From contig JAJTWR010000266.1 in NCBI GenBank assembly GCA_021613335.1, positions 1,721,001 to 1,785,000 on the forward strand: a stretch of DNA of 64,000 nt, in the 5' to 3' direction. This document shows positions 24,385 to 36,213 of the stretch, one piece after another. The number at the start of each line of letters is the position of its first letter. Position 1 is the first letter of the stretch. Below the pieces are notes generated by a model. The model made no database searches. It worked only from the letters and a program-made list of their open reading frames with translations, and was not told the DNA's origin. The translations under genes and the position numbers were made by a program. Origin of the DNA: Whitmania pigra. Taxonomy: Eukaryota > Annelida > Clitellata > Hirudinida > Haemopidae.

Positions 24385-27275
24385 TTATGTTTGAATTTTA
24401 TAATATTTAATGGAAGGAACTTCAACATTAGGCGGTACCTGAAATGAAATAGATCCAAATTAGCGCGTGTTTAGCTAGTCGTTAAAATTATCTTCGCCCC
24501 TAAATTTTAAATTAGCAGATATATATAGAACACTGCAAAAATACTATAACTTTCTAATCTTATATTTAACTACCTCATTATTATTTTAACTAATATACCA
24601 TAAAAAATAAAATGGGAACAATAAATTTTTAAATATTTTCAATCACTTACTTTAACAAACTCTTTCCTTCTGATGTTAAAATTTTGATACATGTTGTTAA
24701 GCATTAAATATTTCAGATAACATACTGCCGTTTTTGTGCTTGGTTTATCAGTTATGTACGATAAGATGAAATTTAAAATTTGACTAAATCTGGTCTGGAA
24801 ATTAGGAAATCATAACTTATAGAAAATACTATGTTTTTTTTAAATACATTAAAAAGTACATTAATTAATAAATTAATAAAATAATAAAATATCTGCCAAA
24901 CAAATTTTTTCTGACCAAATCGAGGATCCAAATAAAATAATCAAATCTGCGCACACAGCGCAGAACATCCTAAAATGTGAAAATTTGTTGAGCATTTTGA
25001 TGGTATCGTTAAAGCACTAAGCAATAATTATAAGCCCTTGGCGTAATTAATCTAACTAACAAATAATTAATATGATTGGTAGACATATATAAATACCCTT
25101 CGATATAACGCATAATTTGTGACCAGATTTGAAATTTTCCTGCAAAACAATTTTGTGCAAGAAACAAAATTAGTAATACAGTAGTGATTAATATTATTCC
25201 CCAAATAAATTATCAATTACTTCAAAAATTCTGGACTCCACTGATAATTACTGGCGAGAGCAAATTCAAATATCCTGAAATTGATGGATGTTATTAAATC
25301 AAACTGGAAGGCATAAAGACTGCGCTATCTAAGAATCAGTTGGCAAACCCCGCAGCTAGGACTCAAAGTAATCAGTGAGACACTTACTTTGAACATTCAT
25401 AAAGAGAGATGTGGTTAGACAAGAAATCTTGAATAGAAGTCAGAATAGCCTATAAGTTAATGATTTGTTCAGTTTTAGGATTTTAGATATCTTTACAAAA
25501 TTTTGTTCTGTTTGTAACCATGACAAACCTTTTCCAATATACACCACTGACTATTAGTCACGTGACACGAGTTTAATATTTCAATGGCATAAAATCGTGA
25601 CTTTCCCATAAAATAAGCCATATATGCAGAATATTCAAAATGTGTCAGTATGGAATCCATGTCCTTTCTCGAACCGACCTAAACAGTAATGGATTTATCC
25701 TAATAATTTGAGATTCGACAATTAAAAAAGCTATTACCTGTTGCGCTAACGGCTCAATGTCAAGATTCAATTGTTTGGAAATGCTAAGATAGCCAAAGTA
25801 TTTCAAGTTTTTCGATTTTATTCTTTCCACATCAGAACTACTAAGGCTGTCGAAAATCGCATTCAATTTGCATCAATAACACTCAAGGGCTTTAATTTTA
25901 AAAGACACACTCCAACTAAGAATTTATAAGATAATATCATCACGGAATGCTTACTATAAAATTTCATCCACATAAGAGTAGTCCAGGCATTGTAGGTTTG
26001 GAAAATTGTCCAATATGGTGAAAAGTTCATTTGAAACAATCTGAAGGTTCGGTAGATTTAACGACCTGAGAAGCAAAAGAAAGTTTGTTTTCCAAAATGA
26101 TTTAAAAGAAGCCGAGATAAAAAAAAATAGATTTTTCGTTTACCTCAGCGTTTTGATTTCCTTGAGGGATTCCCACAAAGGTTCATATTGCAATTGAATT
26201 ATGGTTAGATTGTGCAATTTCTTGAGATGTTTCAGTGACTTGGAAAAATATTCAAATTCAGTTTTAAACTCTGAAGTACTATGACACACACCATAACCAA
26301 AGAGATGTAATACCATAGATTCCAAAGTATTCGCGCAGCAGGTAAAATCTATGTATATCAGCGTATATGCTGATATCACATTAAAATCAATTAACAATTT
26401 TTTTAGTTTGGGAAAAATTAATGGATTTTCCATGGTTTCCAATATTTCTTTATGTCTGAAATTAAAGTCTATATAATATATACATACAAGAGAACCTAGG
26501 TGCCTCTGAAGCAATTTATAAAGAGCTATATAAATTAATATCATTATTAATAATATTTTTATTTGCCGCATTAAATAAAATTAACTTATTAATTAAAAAA
26601 ATGAATTTGGAAATTCCAAGTGCATGATGCAGCAAATTAACTAACCGCAGATCGTCTCCAGTGTAATAAAAACCTAAACTGAGATATTCAAGATTTGGTG
26701 AAGCTGCTCTTATAAGAGAAACTATTTCTGGGGTCACAAATTGCAAGCAGAAGGATAGTTGTTTGATGGGCAAATCACCTTTTAACAATTCCATTAAGTC
26801 ACCAGCATCGTGTTTTATGAGTAAAACATTGGCCCAGTTTAGAGCCTCCCTGAAGGCGAAACAGGGTTTCAGAAATTGAGCTGGTATAGGCCAACCTATT
26901 TCATTTCCTTTTGATTGGATATCTTCGAACAGGTGCGGTGGCAACAGAATGCCATCCTTCAGAACTGTCAGATACAGACGTATTTTAATTAAGAGCGTTT
27001 GAAACCGAAAATGTCACATCAGCTTGAAGTTAATGCCCATCTTATTACAGCATAGCAACATTTTTAAATCGATATATACCATATCCTAGAATCACATCTT
27101 CATCAAGAAAAATTTGTTCAAAATGTATTGCCGTAGCTTTCAAGAGATTGTCTCTCAGACTCTGTAAATTTGTCCTCGGAGATTTGTCTAAAATCATGTT
27201 TAAACATTTATAAGCATGAAAGGAGCAGTAATTTGCATTGAATTGGCATAGCACCCTTAACATATTCATTAACAT
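24385..27275 (-). CDS. Unrecognised leucine-rich, LRR-like protein
   Basis: Minus-strand exon chain with good splice phases: a first block up to 27275 (earlier start possible; 'LDKSPRTNLQSLRDNLLKAT'), 26647-26981 ('SLIRAASPNLEYLSLGFYY'), 26148-26456 ('LFPKLKK'-like region near 'PLIFPKLKKLLIDFNV'), about 25950-26067 ('LNLPNLQIVSNELFTILDNF'), 25740-25838, 25534-25678, 25395-25445, an exon near 25205-25275, less certain small exons, 24668-24792 ('NNMYQNFNIRRKEFVK') and 24385-24439 (stop). The repeated pattern of 'PNL..L' segments resembles an irregular LRR solenoid as in F-box/FBXL proteins, but I see no convincing F-box. No signal peptide or membrane segment. Likely intracellular; possibly lineage-specific. 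Function unknown. Confidence 0.55.
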
Positions 27276-28369
27276 ATTAAAGACAAAATCCGAAAAGTGG
27301 TCATAAAGGTAGCAAGCAATAATAGGACAAATCGCGGCGAATTACTAGTATGATATTTAAACAGGCCAAAAAAATGATCAAAAGATCAACGCATGCATCA
27401 AGTTAATTATAAACTTCTCAAGTTCATCGAAACGAACTCATTTTTGATTCAATATGCTATCGACTACCCAAATGTTCAGAAGTTATTGCTGTTGAGTTTC
27501 CTAGATTGCAAGCTTATTTATGATTCAGATGTTGGCTGCAACCTGTATCTTACAAAAGTTTAAATATGTAATGCTAATAAATATTAATTCTTTAAATTTT
27601 TAATTTAGATTAAACAAATAAAAGTAATTGTAATAAAACGTCGGGCATAAATAACGGTCTTTTTGATTATTTTGTAACTGATTTTCTATTGATTATCTCA
27701 GACAAGGTTGTTGTTATCGCTGTATTATTTCATACAGGAAGTGGTACAAGTTTCTGGTTTAAATCGACGACATCTTCATTATCAATCGATAACCAAAACT
27801 CCATTTTAATCATCCATCCCCTCTCTTAAATGCCATGACCCTCATATGGTCCATGCTAAAAAGTTACTCACCCCTGTTAGTTTGCATTTAATATGAATTC
27901 GAGACTTTTTTCCAAAGTTGGTTTGAACAATGTACATTTATTTTTTATTAAATTTGTGCATGTGGCCGGTGTTAGCTGTCGCATTTAATGCGTCCAAGAC
28001 TCAAATCATAGCGTATTTCTTTTTGAATTCAAAGTAGCAGAAGGACTCATCCTCAGACTGATTTGCTTGTTTTTAAAACTGTGTTTAACTGCTTCAAAGG
28101 CTGATTTATTTATTTACTGTTAAATCTGGAATAGATCTATATAAAGATATATTGAGGCAGTGGTAAAAAATACTATAAAAACTTGTTTAATCTTCTGTTT
28201 AATCAATTAAATGTTGCATAAATTAAGTAAACTGAATTTAAAGTCCGCGATCAAAAGCACACAGATGCGTGCTCTTTGGATATTTTCGTGTATATTGGCG
28301 GCAATGTTACAAAAGATCGGGTTATGCTCGTTTGTCGTTAATAGTATCGTCGTCAGCTATTAAGTTAAT
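27276..28369. other. Divergent intergenic region between the LRR-like gene (-) and eRF1-like gene (+)
   Basis: No supported exon in about 1.1 kb. It should contain the promoters of the two divergently transcribed neighbours. No specific element recognised. Confidence 0.45.
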
Positions 28370-30578
28370 ATGGATTATAGCAGATACCTGATGAAGCTAA
28401 AGCTTCCACGTGTTATTGAAAGGTAATGGAATAGTTATTTGTTGGTGTGTTATTAGGTTTTATTCAAAATGTTTTTTTTTGTTTAAGCTTTGTCGGTAAA
28501 CGAAAGAGATTATATTTGGGCTTGGGATCCTCAAAAGGTATTGAGGAAATTAAGGATTCATTGGTAGGTTTTGTGTCGCAAGTAACCTCTGCCGAGAGCT
28601 GTTTTATTCATAAGGTTCTGAAATGTTTAAAACCGATTGTTCCTGTACATCGAGGTTAGAATCAATAAATTGAATTGAATTCTTGTAAGTGATTTTATTG
28701 AATTTGTAATTAAACCTTTGAAGACGGCTTAATCATTTTCTACATGGGGGATGAAGACAACGTTGAAGAGGACTTTGTGATGTTGAAACCCTTGGCAAAG
28801 ATGCCATCAGAGTTTCTCTTTATATCATATGATTTTACAATTAACCTTAAGGTAACTATGTTATTTATTTAGATGAATTAAGTTTTGAACAATTTAGGTG
28901 TTCATTTTGAATTTTGACATTAAATTAGTACAATTTTTTAATTTCAAACTATTTTGTTGTTAATTTGTCATTGGTTCTTATTACAGATAAAACAATACAT
29001 GGTCAGTGCTGAAGACAAATTTAAAATTATTCTTGTGGATGAGGAGCGAATTGTTACCTTCAGCTTACAAGATTCCAGCTGCAGTCAAATAGATGATATT
29101 GACTACCAACAAGGTTTTATTTAACTTTCACTCTTTGTTTCAATGGGTTATATCAACAGCAATAAAAATGCTTGCATACATATCTGCTTTTAATGTGGCA
29201 GTTCCTTAAAATGACAGCTTGTGACAACAGCCAAAAAGGTAAGGTGGGAGCATTTTTTATTCAGGTGGAAGCAGAGTGTCTCAGAAGAGTTTGGTTTCTT
29301 CATTGCACGTCTTCCATCAGCTGGATTCTAACGGTTGCAGAGGTCTGATCCTGGGATTAAGGAGCGGTTGTGAGTGGCTGGAAGAATGTTTGGTAGGAAA
29401 CTTTGTTTGCCACTGTCTTTGTTGTGCCAAGTTATTAATGTTGCTTCGTTTTTGTCAAAGCATTTCATTAACTAAATGTTCATGTTTGAGGTTAAAGTTT
29501 GTTTTGCTAAACTTTTGGAAAATTTTAAAATTATAGCCTGAAGGCATCACTCCAATAAGAAAACAAATCATTCGGGAGATCGGTGCAACGACATGGGAAC
29601 AGTTGATGAATGCTGACATGAACTCGTTGCAAATCAGCAGAGAAATCTGTCTTTTAAGTAATTTTTTTTTAATAAGTAATTTATAAGTTTGGTTTATCTG
29701 TCAGCTAGTTTTAACATGAACCATTATTGTCAAACAATTATCATTAATGTATTTCAACTTATAAGTTTTGTGTAAGCCATAATATTATAATTAAAACCAG
29801 GAGATTTTTACGAAGTTCGTCAAACAAAACCAAGATTTGTTACTCTTGGGATGGATGATACAATGGATGCTCTTGAAAGAGATTCTGTTGATACACTTAT
29901 ATTATGGGACCGAATAAATCTTCAAAGATGTGTCATGATTGACCAAGACAATGGTATTTTAAATGTGTTTAGCTTTACTTTTTCTGGTTGCTTTGAAATG
30001 TAATTTGTTATTTAATATAATACATTTTATGTACATAAAATATATTTTTTATTGCATTTGCTCGTTCTAAAACTAAAATCTGTCACTAGTTTGATGTTTT
30101 TACAGAAGAACTAGTCTCCTTTCTACCAGAAGAACAAGCGACTCCTCTGAGGCACCCTACGGTAATTTTTAATTTCGATTTTTCTTTGCCATTAGATTTG
30201 AGTTCCATTTAAACTCACGCTTCCAGAGTCAGAGAGAATTGGTCACAGTGGAAAGAACGAACATGGCGGACTGAATCGTCTCTCTTGATTCTTGCTCCTT
30301 GGTTCTAGTGACTGACACTTCCTCCGACGGCCAACGATTTCAGGCTTCGGGTGGAATAGGGGGTAAGACAGATCTTCACATTCAATAACAAATGATATTT
30401 TGTTTTGTGAAATTTATTAGTAATTAATGATTTTTAATGGTAAAACATTTGTGATAACAAAACTAATGGACTTGAATTTAGATTTAATTTTTGGAGAATG
30501 TGATTTTGCACGATACGATTTATTTCAGCACTGCTTAAGGGACATAGGCCGAAAGGGTCTCGTGCACCCCGTCTTTAA
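28370..30578 (+). CDS. Highly divergent eRF1-like protein with in-frame TGA
   Basis: Ten exons with continuous phase: 28370-28422, 28488-28654, 28724-28851, 28987-29113, 29265-29392, 29537-29657, 29801-29953, 30106-30161, 30227-30362, 30529-30578. eRF1 recognises stop codons in the ribosomal A site and triggers peptide release. Resemblance is spread over all three eRF1 domains: 'DGLIIFYMGDEDNVEED' and 'DKFKIILVDEERIVTFSL' (N), 'CRGLILGLRSGCEWLEECL' (middle), 'VTLGMDDTMDALERDSVDTL' and 'VTDTSSDGQRF...GGIGALL' (C). Key motifs are lost: the GGQ position reads GGS (exon 4/5 junction), NIKS reads like 'CFIH', and YxCxxxF is not recognisable; the middle domain is about 15 residues short. TGA at 30272-30274 (codon 327) stops the frame, yet the same frame continues through eRF1-like sequence and a conserved-phase intron to TAA at 30576. 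Pelota/Dom34 also lacks GGQ but fits the ends less well. Could be a repurposed paralogue or a recent pseudogene. Confidence 0.72.
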
Positions 30579-31570
30579 GACAAAGCACTGACAAAGATTT
30601 ACTTTCTTAGGTAAGATTGTTCCGAGTTTATTTCATGTTTTTCGTAAGATTGTCAAAGTTCACGTTCTGAAGGTATCATTTCATTTGTCTAGTTACTTTT
30701 TTTTACAACCATTCTATTGTTCTAAATGGTCTCCAGTTTGTAAACCATGATTTGTTTTACTTGTATTTGTTGTCCTTAATCCAAATTATTAAAGGTCAAA
30801 AGGATAAGTTTATTTGCAAAATGTCTTTGGTGACATTGTCAAAGTTGACTTTTTGAAGGGCTCATTTGATTTAATTACTTTTTTTTACAACCATTCTATT
30901 GTTCTAAATGGTCTGATTTTTTTTACTTGTATTTGTTGTCCTTAATCCAAATTATGAAAGGTCAAAAGAGTAAGTTTATTTGCAAAAGTTGACTTTTTGA
31001 AGGGCATTTAATTTTGTCTACTTACTTTTTATAGCAATCATTCTGCAGTTATTGTTCTAAATGGTTTCCTGTTTTGTAAAATTCTAAATGGCCATGGTTT
31101 GAAAGGGCCTCATGCTCCCCATCTCGTCAAGAAATCAAACTTTTAGGCAAGATGTTTTTTCTGAGATTATTTGATGTCTTTGGTGAGTTTGTCACTTTCT
31201 GAAGGGTGTACTTCATTTGTCTAGCAATCTTTTTATAGCAATCGTTCTGCAGTCATTGTTCTAAATGGTTTCCGGTTTTGTAAACCATAATTTGATTTTG
31301 ACCTTTATTCGTTGTCCTTAAATCTAAGATTCTAAACGGGCAGGTTGAAAGGGCCCCACCTCGTCGAGAAATTAAATTTTAAGGAAAGATGTTTTTTCTA
31401 GGTTTATTTGATGTCTTTGGTGCGTTTGTCACTTTCTGAAGGGTATATATCATTTGTCTAGCAATCTTTTCATAGCAATCGTTCAGCAGTCATTGTTCTA
31501 AACGGTCTCCTGTTTTGTAAATCATGGATTTTGTTTTACTTTGATTTTTCATTGTCCTTAAATCCAATCA
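30545..31570 (+). repeat. Degenerate tandem array containing copies of the eRF1-like last exon and 3' flank
   Basis: About five imperfect copies of 140-260 bases. The parts seen repeatedly are 'GAAAGGGTCTCGTGCACCCC' and variants (30550, 31097, 31349), 'TTTGATGTCTTTGGTGAGTT' and variants, 'TCATTTGTCTAG', 'CATTCTATTGTTCTAAATGG' and variants, and 'TTGTTGTCCTTAAATC' and variants (30763, 30935, 31310, 31553). The first copy overlaps the last coding exon and stop of the eRF1-like gene, so the array grew from the 3' end of that gene or the gene end was captured by it. Confidence 0.75.
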
Positions 31571-33434
31571 TTCCTGTGAAGTTCAGTACATCTAGTCTCA
31601 GCACATAACAGGTTTATTTTTCTGTTTCCTCTTGAGTGGAATGTTTTTGAAACTGCTTCAGAAATCTTCGAACACTTTGTCTGTTTTTGGAAATCAACTG
31701 ACATATCAGATCATCTATTAGTTATTATATAAGTGATATCTAACAAAGGCAGTTTTATTTTTGAAGTTATTTTGTTTTTTTGAATTAAATGACTTTTCGT
31801 TTGAAATGCATCTCGTGTATTCCATTGGAAAAATGAAATTCAAATTTATTTTAATCTCGTTTGTTGGAGCTGGTGACTTAGAAGGTGATATGTTTACAAA
31901 ATCTCGTTGATAGTATGTTTTTGGGAACATGGCATGTTTGGCTGACATTCACACCAGTAATGGACGATAGTAACCCTTATTGAGCGGCTTTTCTCCTCTG
32001 TGAGATTTTTGCAGAATAGCTAGAGAATGGGATTTGGGTGGTTGATCCAAAATTATTCTGCTTCACTGATTTTGAGGCTTACCAGATACTTTCTTATCCC
32101 ACTTCCTTCTTGTTATCATCTCCCCATTTCACGTCTCCCTCGTTTATTCTCAAACAGTAGAATTGGTGATTTACGAAGGAGATTAAGATGGTATTAATTT
32201 TAGTAAAACATGAGACAATTGTGTGCCTCTTGGAGGTTAATGGTGGCTGGTCATTAGCCATTTTTGTGAATTTGAGCTCGAATGTATGCCGCAAAGTGAA
32301 TCTAATTGAAGGTTTTAGCATAACATCTCAAGCTCGAGGAGTTGTTGGAATCATAGATGTAGCTAAACTTACCAGCTTTTAGGCATCAGGTTAAACAAAC
32401 GGACGTAAACAGCTAGATCATCAATTTAAAGTTCGTGCTTTTATCTGACACCAATATTTCAAATATTTTGCCATTTTTGCTGTTGCAGAATAACTTCGGC
32501 AATTTGTTAGATTATTCAACTGCGAATGTTGTAGTACCACATTAAGGGGTTGAAAACGGACATCCGGGCAAACCATTCAACATGTTTCTCAGACGTATCC
32601 CACAGATTAAAAGACAAACTACTCTCAAATGTTCTGCAAGTCCTTTTTATTAAGTCAGATTTGTGCCCTCATCCTCCATCTGAATATTGGAAGCGAGCAC
32701 GAGCAACATGTAAAAGCTTTGCAAACAATTCGATAGTTTCGATTCTGTTTCATATAAGCACTTACAGAGCAAGCAAGCAACTGTAAACAAAGATTATCAT
32801 GAAAAATTGCCAATGACTAGGACTGAGATCTTAAAAAACTTAGACAATTGCAGTATTGGGAATAAGGATTGCCTGAAGTTGTTCAAATCTTAAGTTTAAG
32901 TAATAAAAAAAAGCTTTTTAAACATAAATTGGACATGATCACTGCTTGTGAATTATAGCACATGAAAGGTACATACAACGGCATGACATGTAATATTTAT
33001 TAATTCTTTATTTAATTTATTTAAATATTACTTAATTTATATTTATTTAAATAATAAAGCAAAATTATTTGATTTGTAAAATAAATATTGTTCAGCAGGA
33101 GCATGAAAAATGCATGAATTTAGTGGGTGATCACATGCAGAGTACTTCTGGAAAATGTCAATGCTGGTGCAAATGACAAATTATTTTTCCATACTGCGAA
33201 GAATGTGTAAATTTACAATCACAAAACTCAGATTAGGTTGTAAGAAATTAAGTTTTTAAAAAATCTGGAAAAGGCAGTGACCTGTCACTGAAACACTCTA
33301 CGTGCATTTGTGGACAGTGATTTGGGGCCCACTTTACTCTGCACGAGAAGGACAGACTCTCTCGAATCGGCCCGGCCTTCGACCCTTGGCGAATAAAGGG
33401 TCTGAGCAGATCGTAAATGCCAAAGTCTCTGGGG
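31571..33434. other. Intergenic region
   Basis: About 1.9 kb, convergent between the eRF1-like gene (+) and the UBAN gene (-). Short open frames on both strands lack splice support or family resemblance. Nothing supported. Confidence 0.5.
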
Positions 33435-34801
33435 TCACTGACCGCAAGAATCCATGTGCTGCAGGAGTTTATAGTGTTCTGTGGAGGCTTTGAATGCCCT
33501 GAAACATGCAGGGCATCTAAGGATCTCATCCGAGCCAGCTGAACTGCTCCTTTCAGCCTGGCTTGTTTGGGTGAAATCATTCAAATATCTGTTTGGTGAC
33601 TTTGGACTGTTGGATGTACTGGAAGAATGTGGCATGACTCTGATAATAGATGGCGTTTCAGAGTTCACGAGGTCGCTGTTTCTTTTCGGAGTTAAAGGTG
33701 AAGGTCTTTTTGGATTGTGGTAATCGGGTTCGGGCAATTTTTGGACGATTAGGAAGCTTTCATCATTAATGGGCTTGAACATTCTACCCCTCAACTGAAC
33801 CTCTTGGTTCTTTTGGCCATCAAACTCATAAGCTGCTTGTCCTTGAAACTGTTTACTGATTGGCTCCTGTTCACCCTGAACTGGTTCATGCTTTCTAACA
33901 ATTCTTGACATAATGTTCTTTAAACTTTTGGCCTTTTCATTTCCTGAGTCGTTTTTTAATTTGGATTGTAAAAGTTTTCTGTCAGTCTCGTACTTTGGGT
34001 AATCAAAGTCGGCAGAAGATGGTATTAGTTCGAAACTTTGTTGATCAAGCATTCCTTCCGAATTCAATATTGTGGGATTCTTGTTGAAGCAACCTCTTGA
34101 ACACTAAATTGAAAATCAGTCATGCAAAATTAATTAATTTGTCGAATCATAATTGTTTAATGAGTCAGTCATTAACTTATACTCAAGCAAAGCAAATAAG
34201 CCTTCCATTAATTACATCCAAGTTCATTTTAAGACAACTTTATGTGTTAAAGTTACAAATAATGCTTAATATTTATGCATTTAATAAATTCACTATAAAA
34301 ATAAATAATTCTTGCCAAATCAGAGAGCTCTTGTTCTAATTTGATGACTCTGTCCTGAGCGGCTTCTCTGTCTTTCCTCTCCATCTGAAAATCTTCTTTG
34401 TATGTTGAGAGTTGTATCCCCAAGACAGAGACTTGAGTCATTAGATTCTTTATCTTTTTTTCTAACTACAAGCAATTGAGATATTGTAAAAAAAATTCAT
34501 GTTTAGTATATGTAATTGTTATAACATATTAACAAAGCAACTAAATATGCCTTACAGTGGAGTAATTTATAGGATGTTGCAATAGGGTAATTTAATGGAT
34601 GTTTACCTCACTGTTCTGGGACACCACTTCATTTTTCTCGAAATTGTCATACTTGAGGTCGCCTCTACATCGACACTTTTTAAGGAGGTTCTTGTGTATT
34701 TCCAACAAATGTTCATATTTTTCTTGTAGACAGTCTTTTTCTTCTTTGACTCTAGTGAGTTCTTCTGATAATAGTTGCATTTGTTGGGAGGTCTACAAGC
34801 A
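33435..34801 (-). CDS. NEMO/ABIN/optineurin-like adaptor: UBAN coiled coil plus CCHC zinc finger (5' end not found)
   Basis: UBAN proteins bind linear or K63 polyubiquitin and scaffold NF-kB or autophagy signalling. Exon 34609-34791 encodes coiled coil ('LLSEELTRVKEEKDCLQEKY'). Exon to about 34466 encodes the UBAN core, 'LGIQLSTYKEDFQMERKDRE' followed by 'AAQDRVIKLEQEL', matching the family Y/F-x-x-D-F-x-x-E-R-x-D-R-E pattern. The last exon (33435-34090) is mostly low complexity and ends with 'CPACFRAFKASTEHYKLLQH' and MDSC, a CCHC finger like those closing NEMO and optineurin, right before the stop. The UBAN exon may end at a GC donor (34310-34315). N-terminal exons upstream were not located. 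The combination fits NEMO/optineurin better than ABIN, which lacks this finger. Confidence 0.8.
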
Positions 34802-36213
34802 CAAACGATAAATTAAAACTCAATATCGATACGTAAACTTCATGTTGTGCTTAAGCTCAATCTAATTCATGATCTTATAATATTCTAAACAGTGCAATCA
34901 GACGTAATGACCTCAATAAAAAAAACTAATAATCTGCTTGTGATCATAGTTTTAAGTTTTAAGATCTCTACAAATATTTCAAAAACAATCATTTACACGA
35001 GAAAATTTTGAGACCAACATCCATTAAGACGCAGAAACCAAGAGCTCGAAAACGGGGAGTTCTTAATCTTTATGAAGCCCAAATCGTAAAAACCAGACCT
35101 ACAGGCCGACAATTAGTGTTTCAACCTCGAGGCGCATGTCCGTATTTTACGCATTAATGGGGTGGAGGGAAATAACGATCTTTAATCAAACGTTAAAACT
35201 GATTATTAAAAAAAATTACTATTTACTATTATTCTGACGTTGGATTTGGTGTTTTCACTGCTTTATTTCAAATCGATATCAGTTAGGGTCTATTTTTTGT
35301 AAAGCCTTATTTTGAAGTAACAAAAATAACAAAACGAAAAAATTGCAGCGTCAGTTAATCGATAATTGCGCGTTCAAGATGTAGGATAGTTTCAAGTTTT
35401 ACTAAAAATGTAAACAATTTCTAAGGTATAACCACATGATGGAAATGATTAATTCTATATTTCGCAATCGGGAATCAAATGAAGATGAATGTGATCAATC
35501 GACTCGAAATATCTTAATTGTTGGGCGTAAAAGTAAGTAAAAGATCTGAGATCCTGAATGAGAATTCTAGACCGTTTTATTTCCTACCCTCCCTCAATAA
35601 TTCAGTCAATAAATAACGCCACCAGGTAATTTTTGTATTATTAAAAAAGACTAATAACATGACAAAAATGACCTTAATACATAACGTAAGCAGGTGTAAC
35701 TCAAAGAAAAAAGTGACACATCAACATTTATTTAGTAGTCAGCAGTTAGTATTTAGTAGTTAGTTATTTAGTAGTCAGAGTTAAAAAACAACAGTAATCT
35801 CGAGAAAAACAAATTAATTGTAATAAACAAAATCAAAAATAAAATCCTATTGGCCTCAACTCCTCGGACGATTGTTTTATTTCGTGATTCGTAGACGTAA
35901 TATTGAGCAGACCTAATAAATATTCAAATATTTTAAAATTAAGAGCAGACTCATTAATAATTTAGAAGAATAATGGCAGTCTTCTGTTGCACATCACAGC
36001 CTGAGGGCGTCGCCGACTCAGTCAATTCGACCTCATTCCTCAATAGGTCGTTGTAGTGTAAATAGAAAAAAATACCGGCTTGAAACGTCCCTTTTTGTTT
36101 GGGCCGGGTCCTTCAGTTATTCCACTCGCACGTGAATTTCTGTTACTAATATTTATCGAAATCCGGATTATTTTTACGATCTCGTAGTTTACTTTTTTTT
36201 TTAGGCAAGCGTT
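34802..36213. other. Divergent intergenic region
   Basis: Between the UBAN gene (-) and the VLDLR-like gene (+). It may include unlocated 5' exons of the former. One plus-strand exon-like frame at 35441-35533 ending in a GTAAGT donor has no partner exon. Short TTTAGTAGT direct repeats at 35731-35778. Confidence 0.4.

Noticed and set aside
35441..35533. Plus-strand exon-like frame ending 'RNILIVGRK' before a GTAAGT donor, resembling the start of a P-loop GTPase
   Set aside because: No downstream exon with the rest of a GTPase is present before the VLDLR-like gene; one short frame and a donor are not enough.
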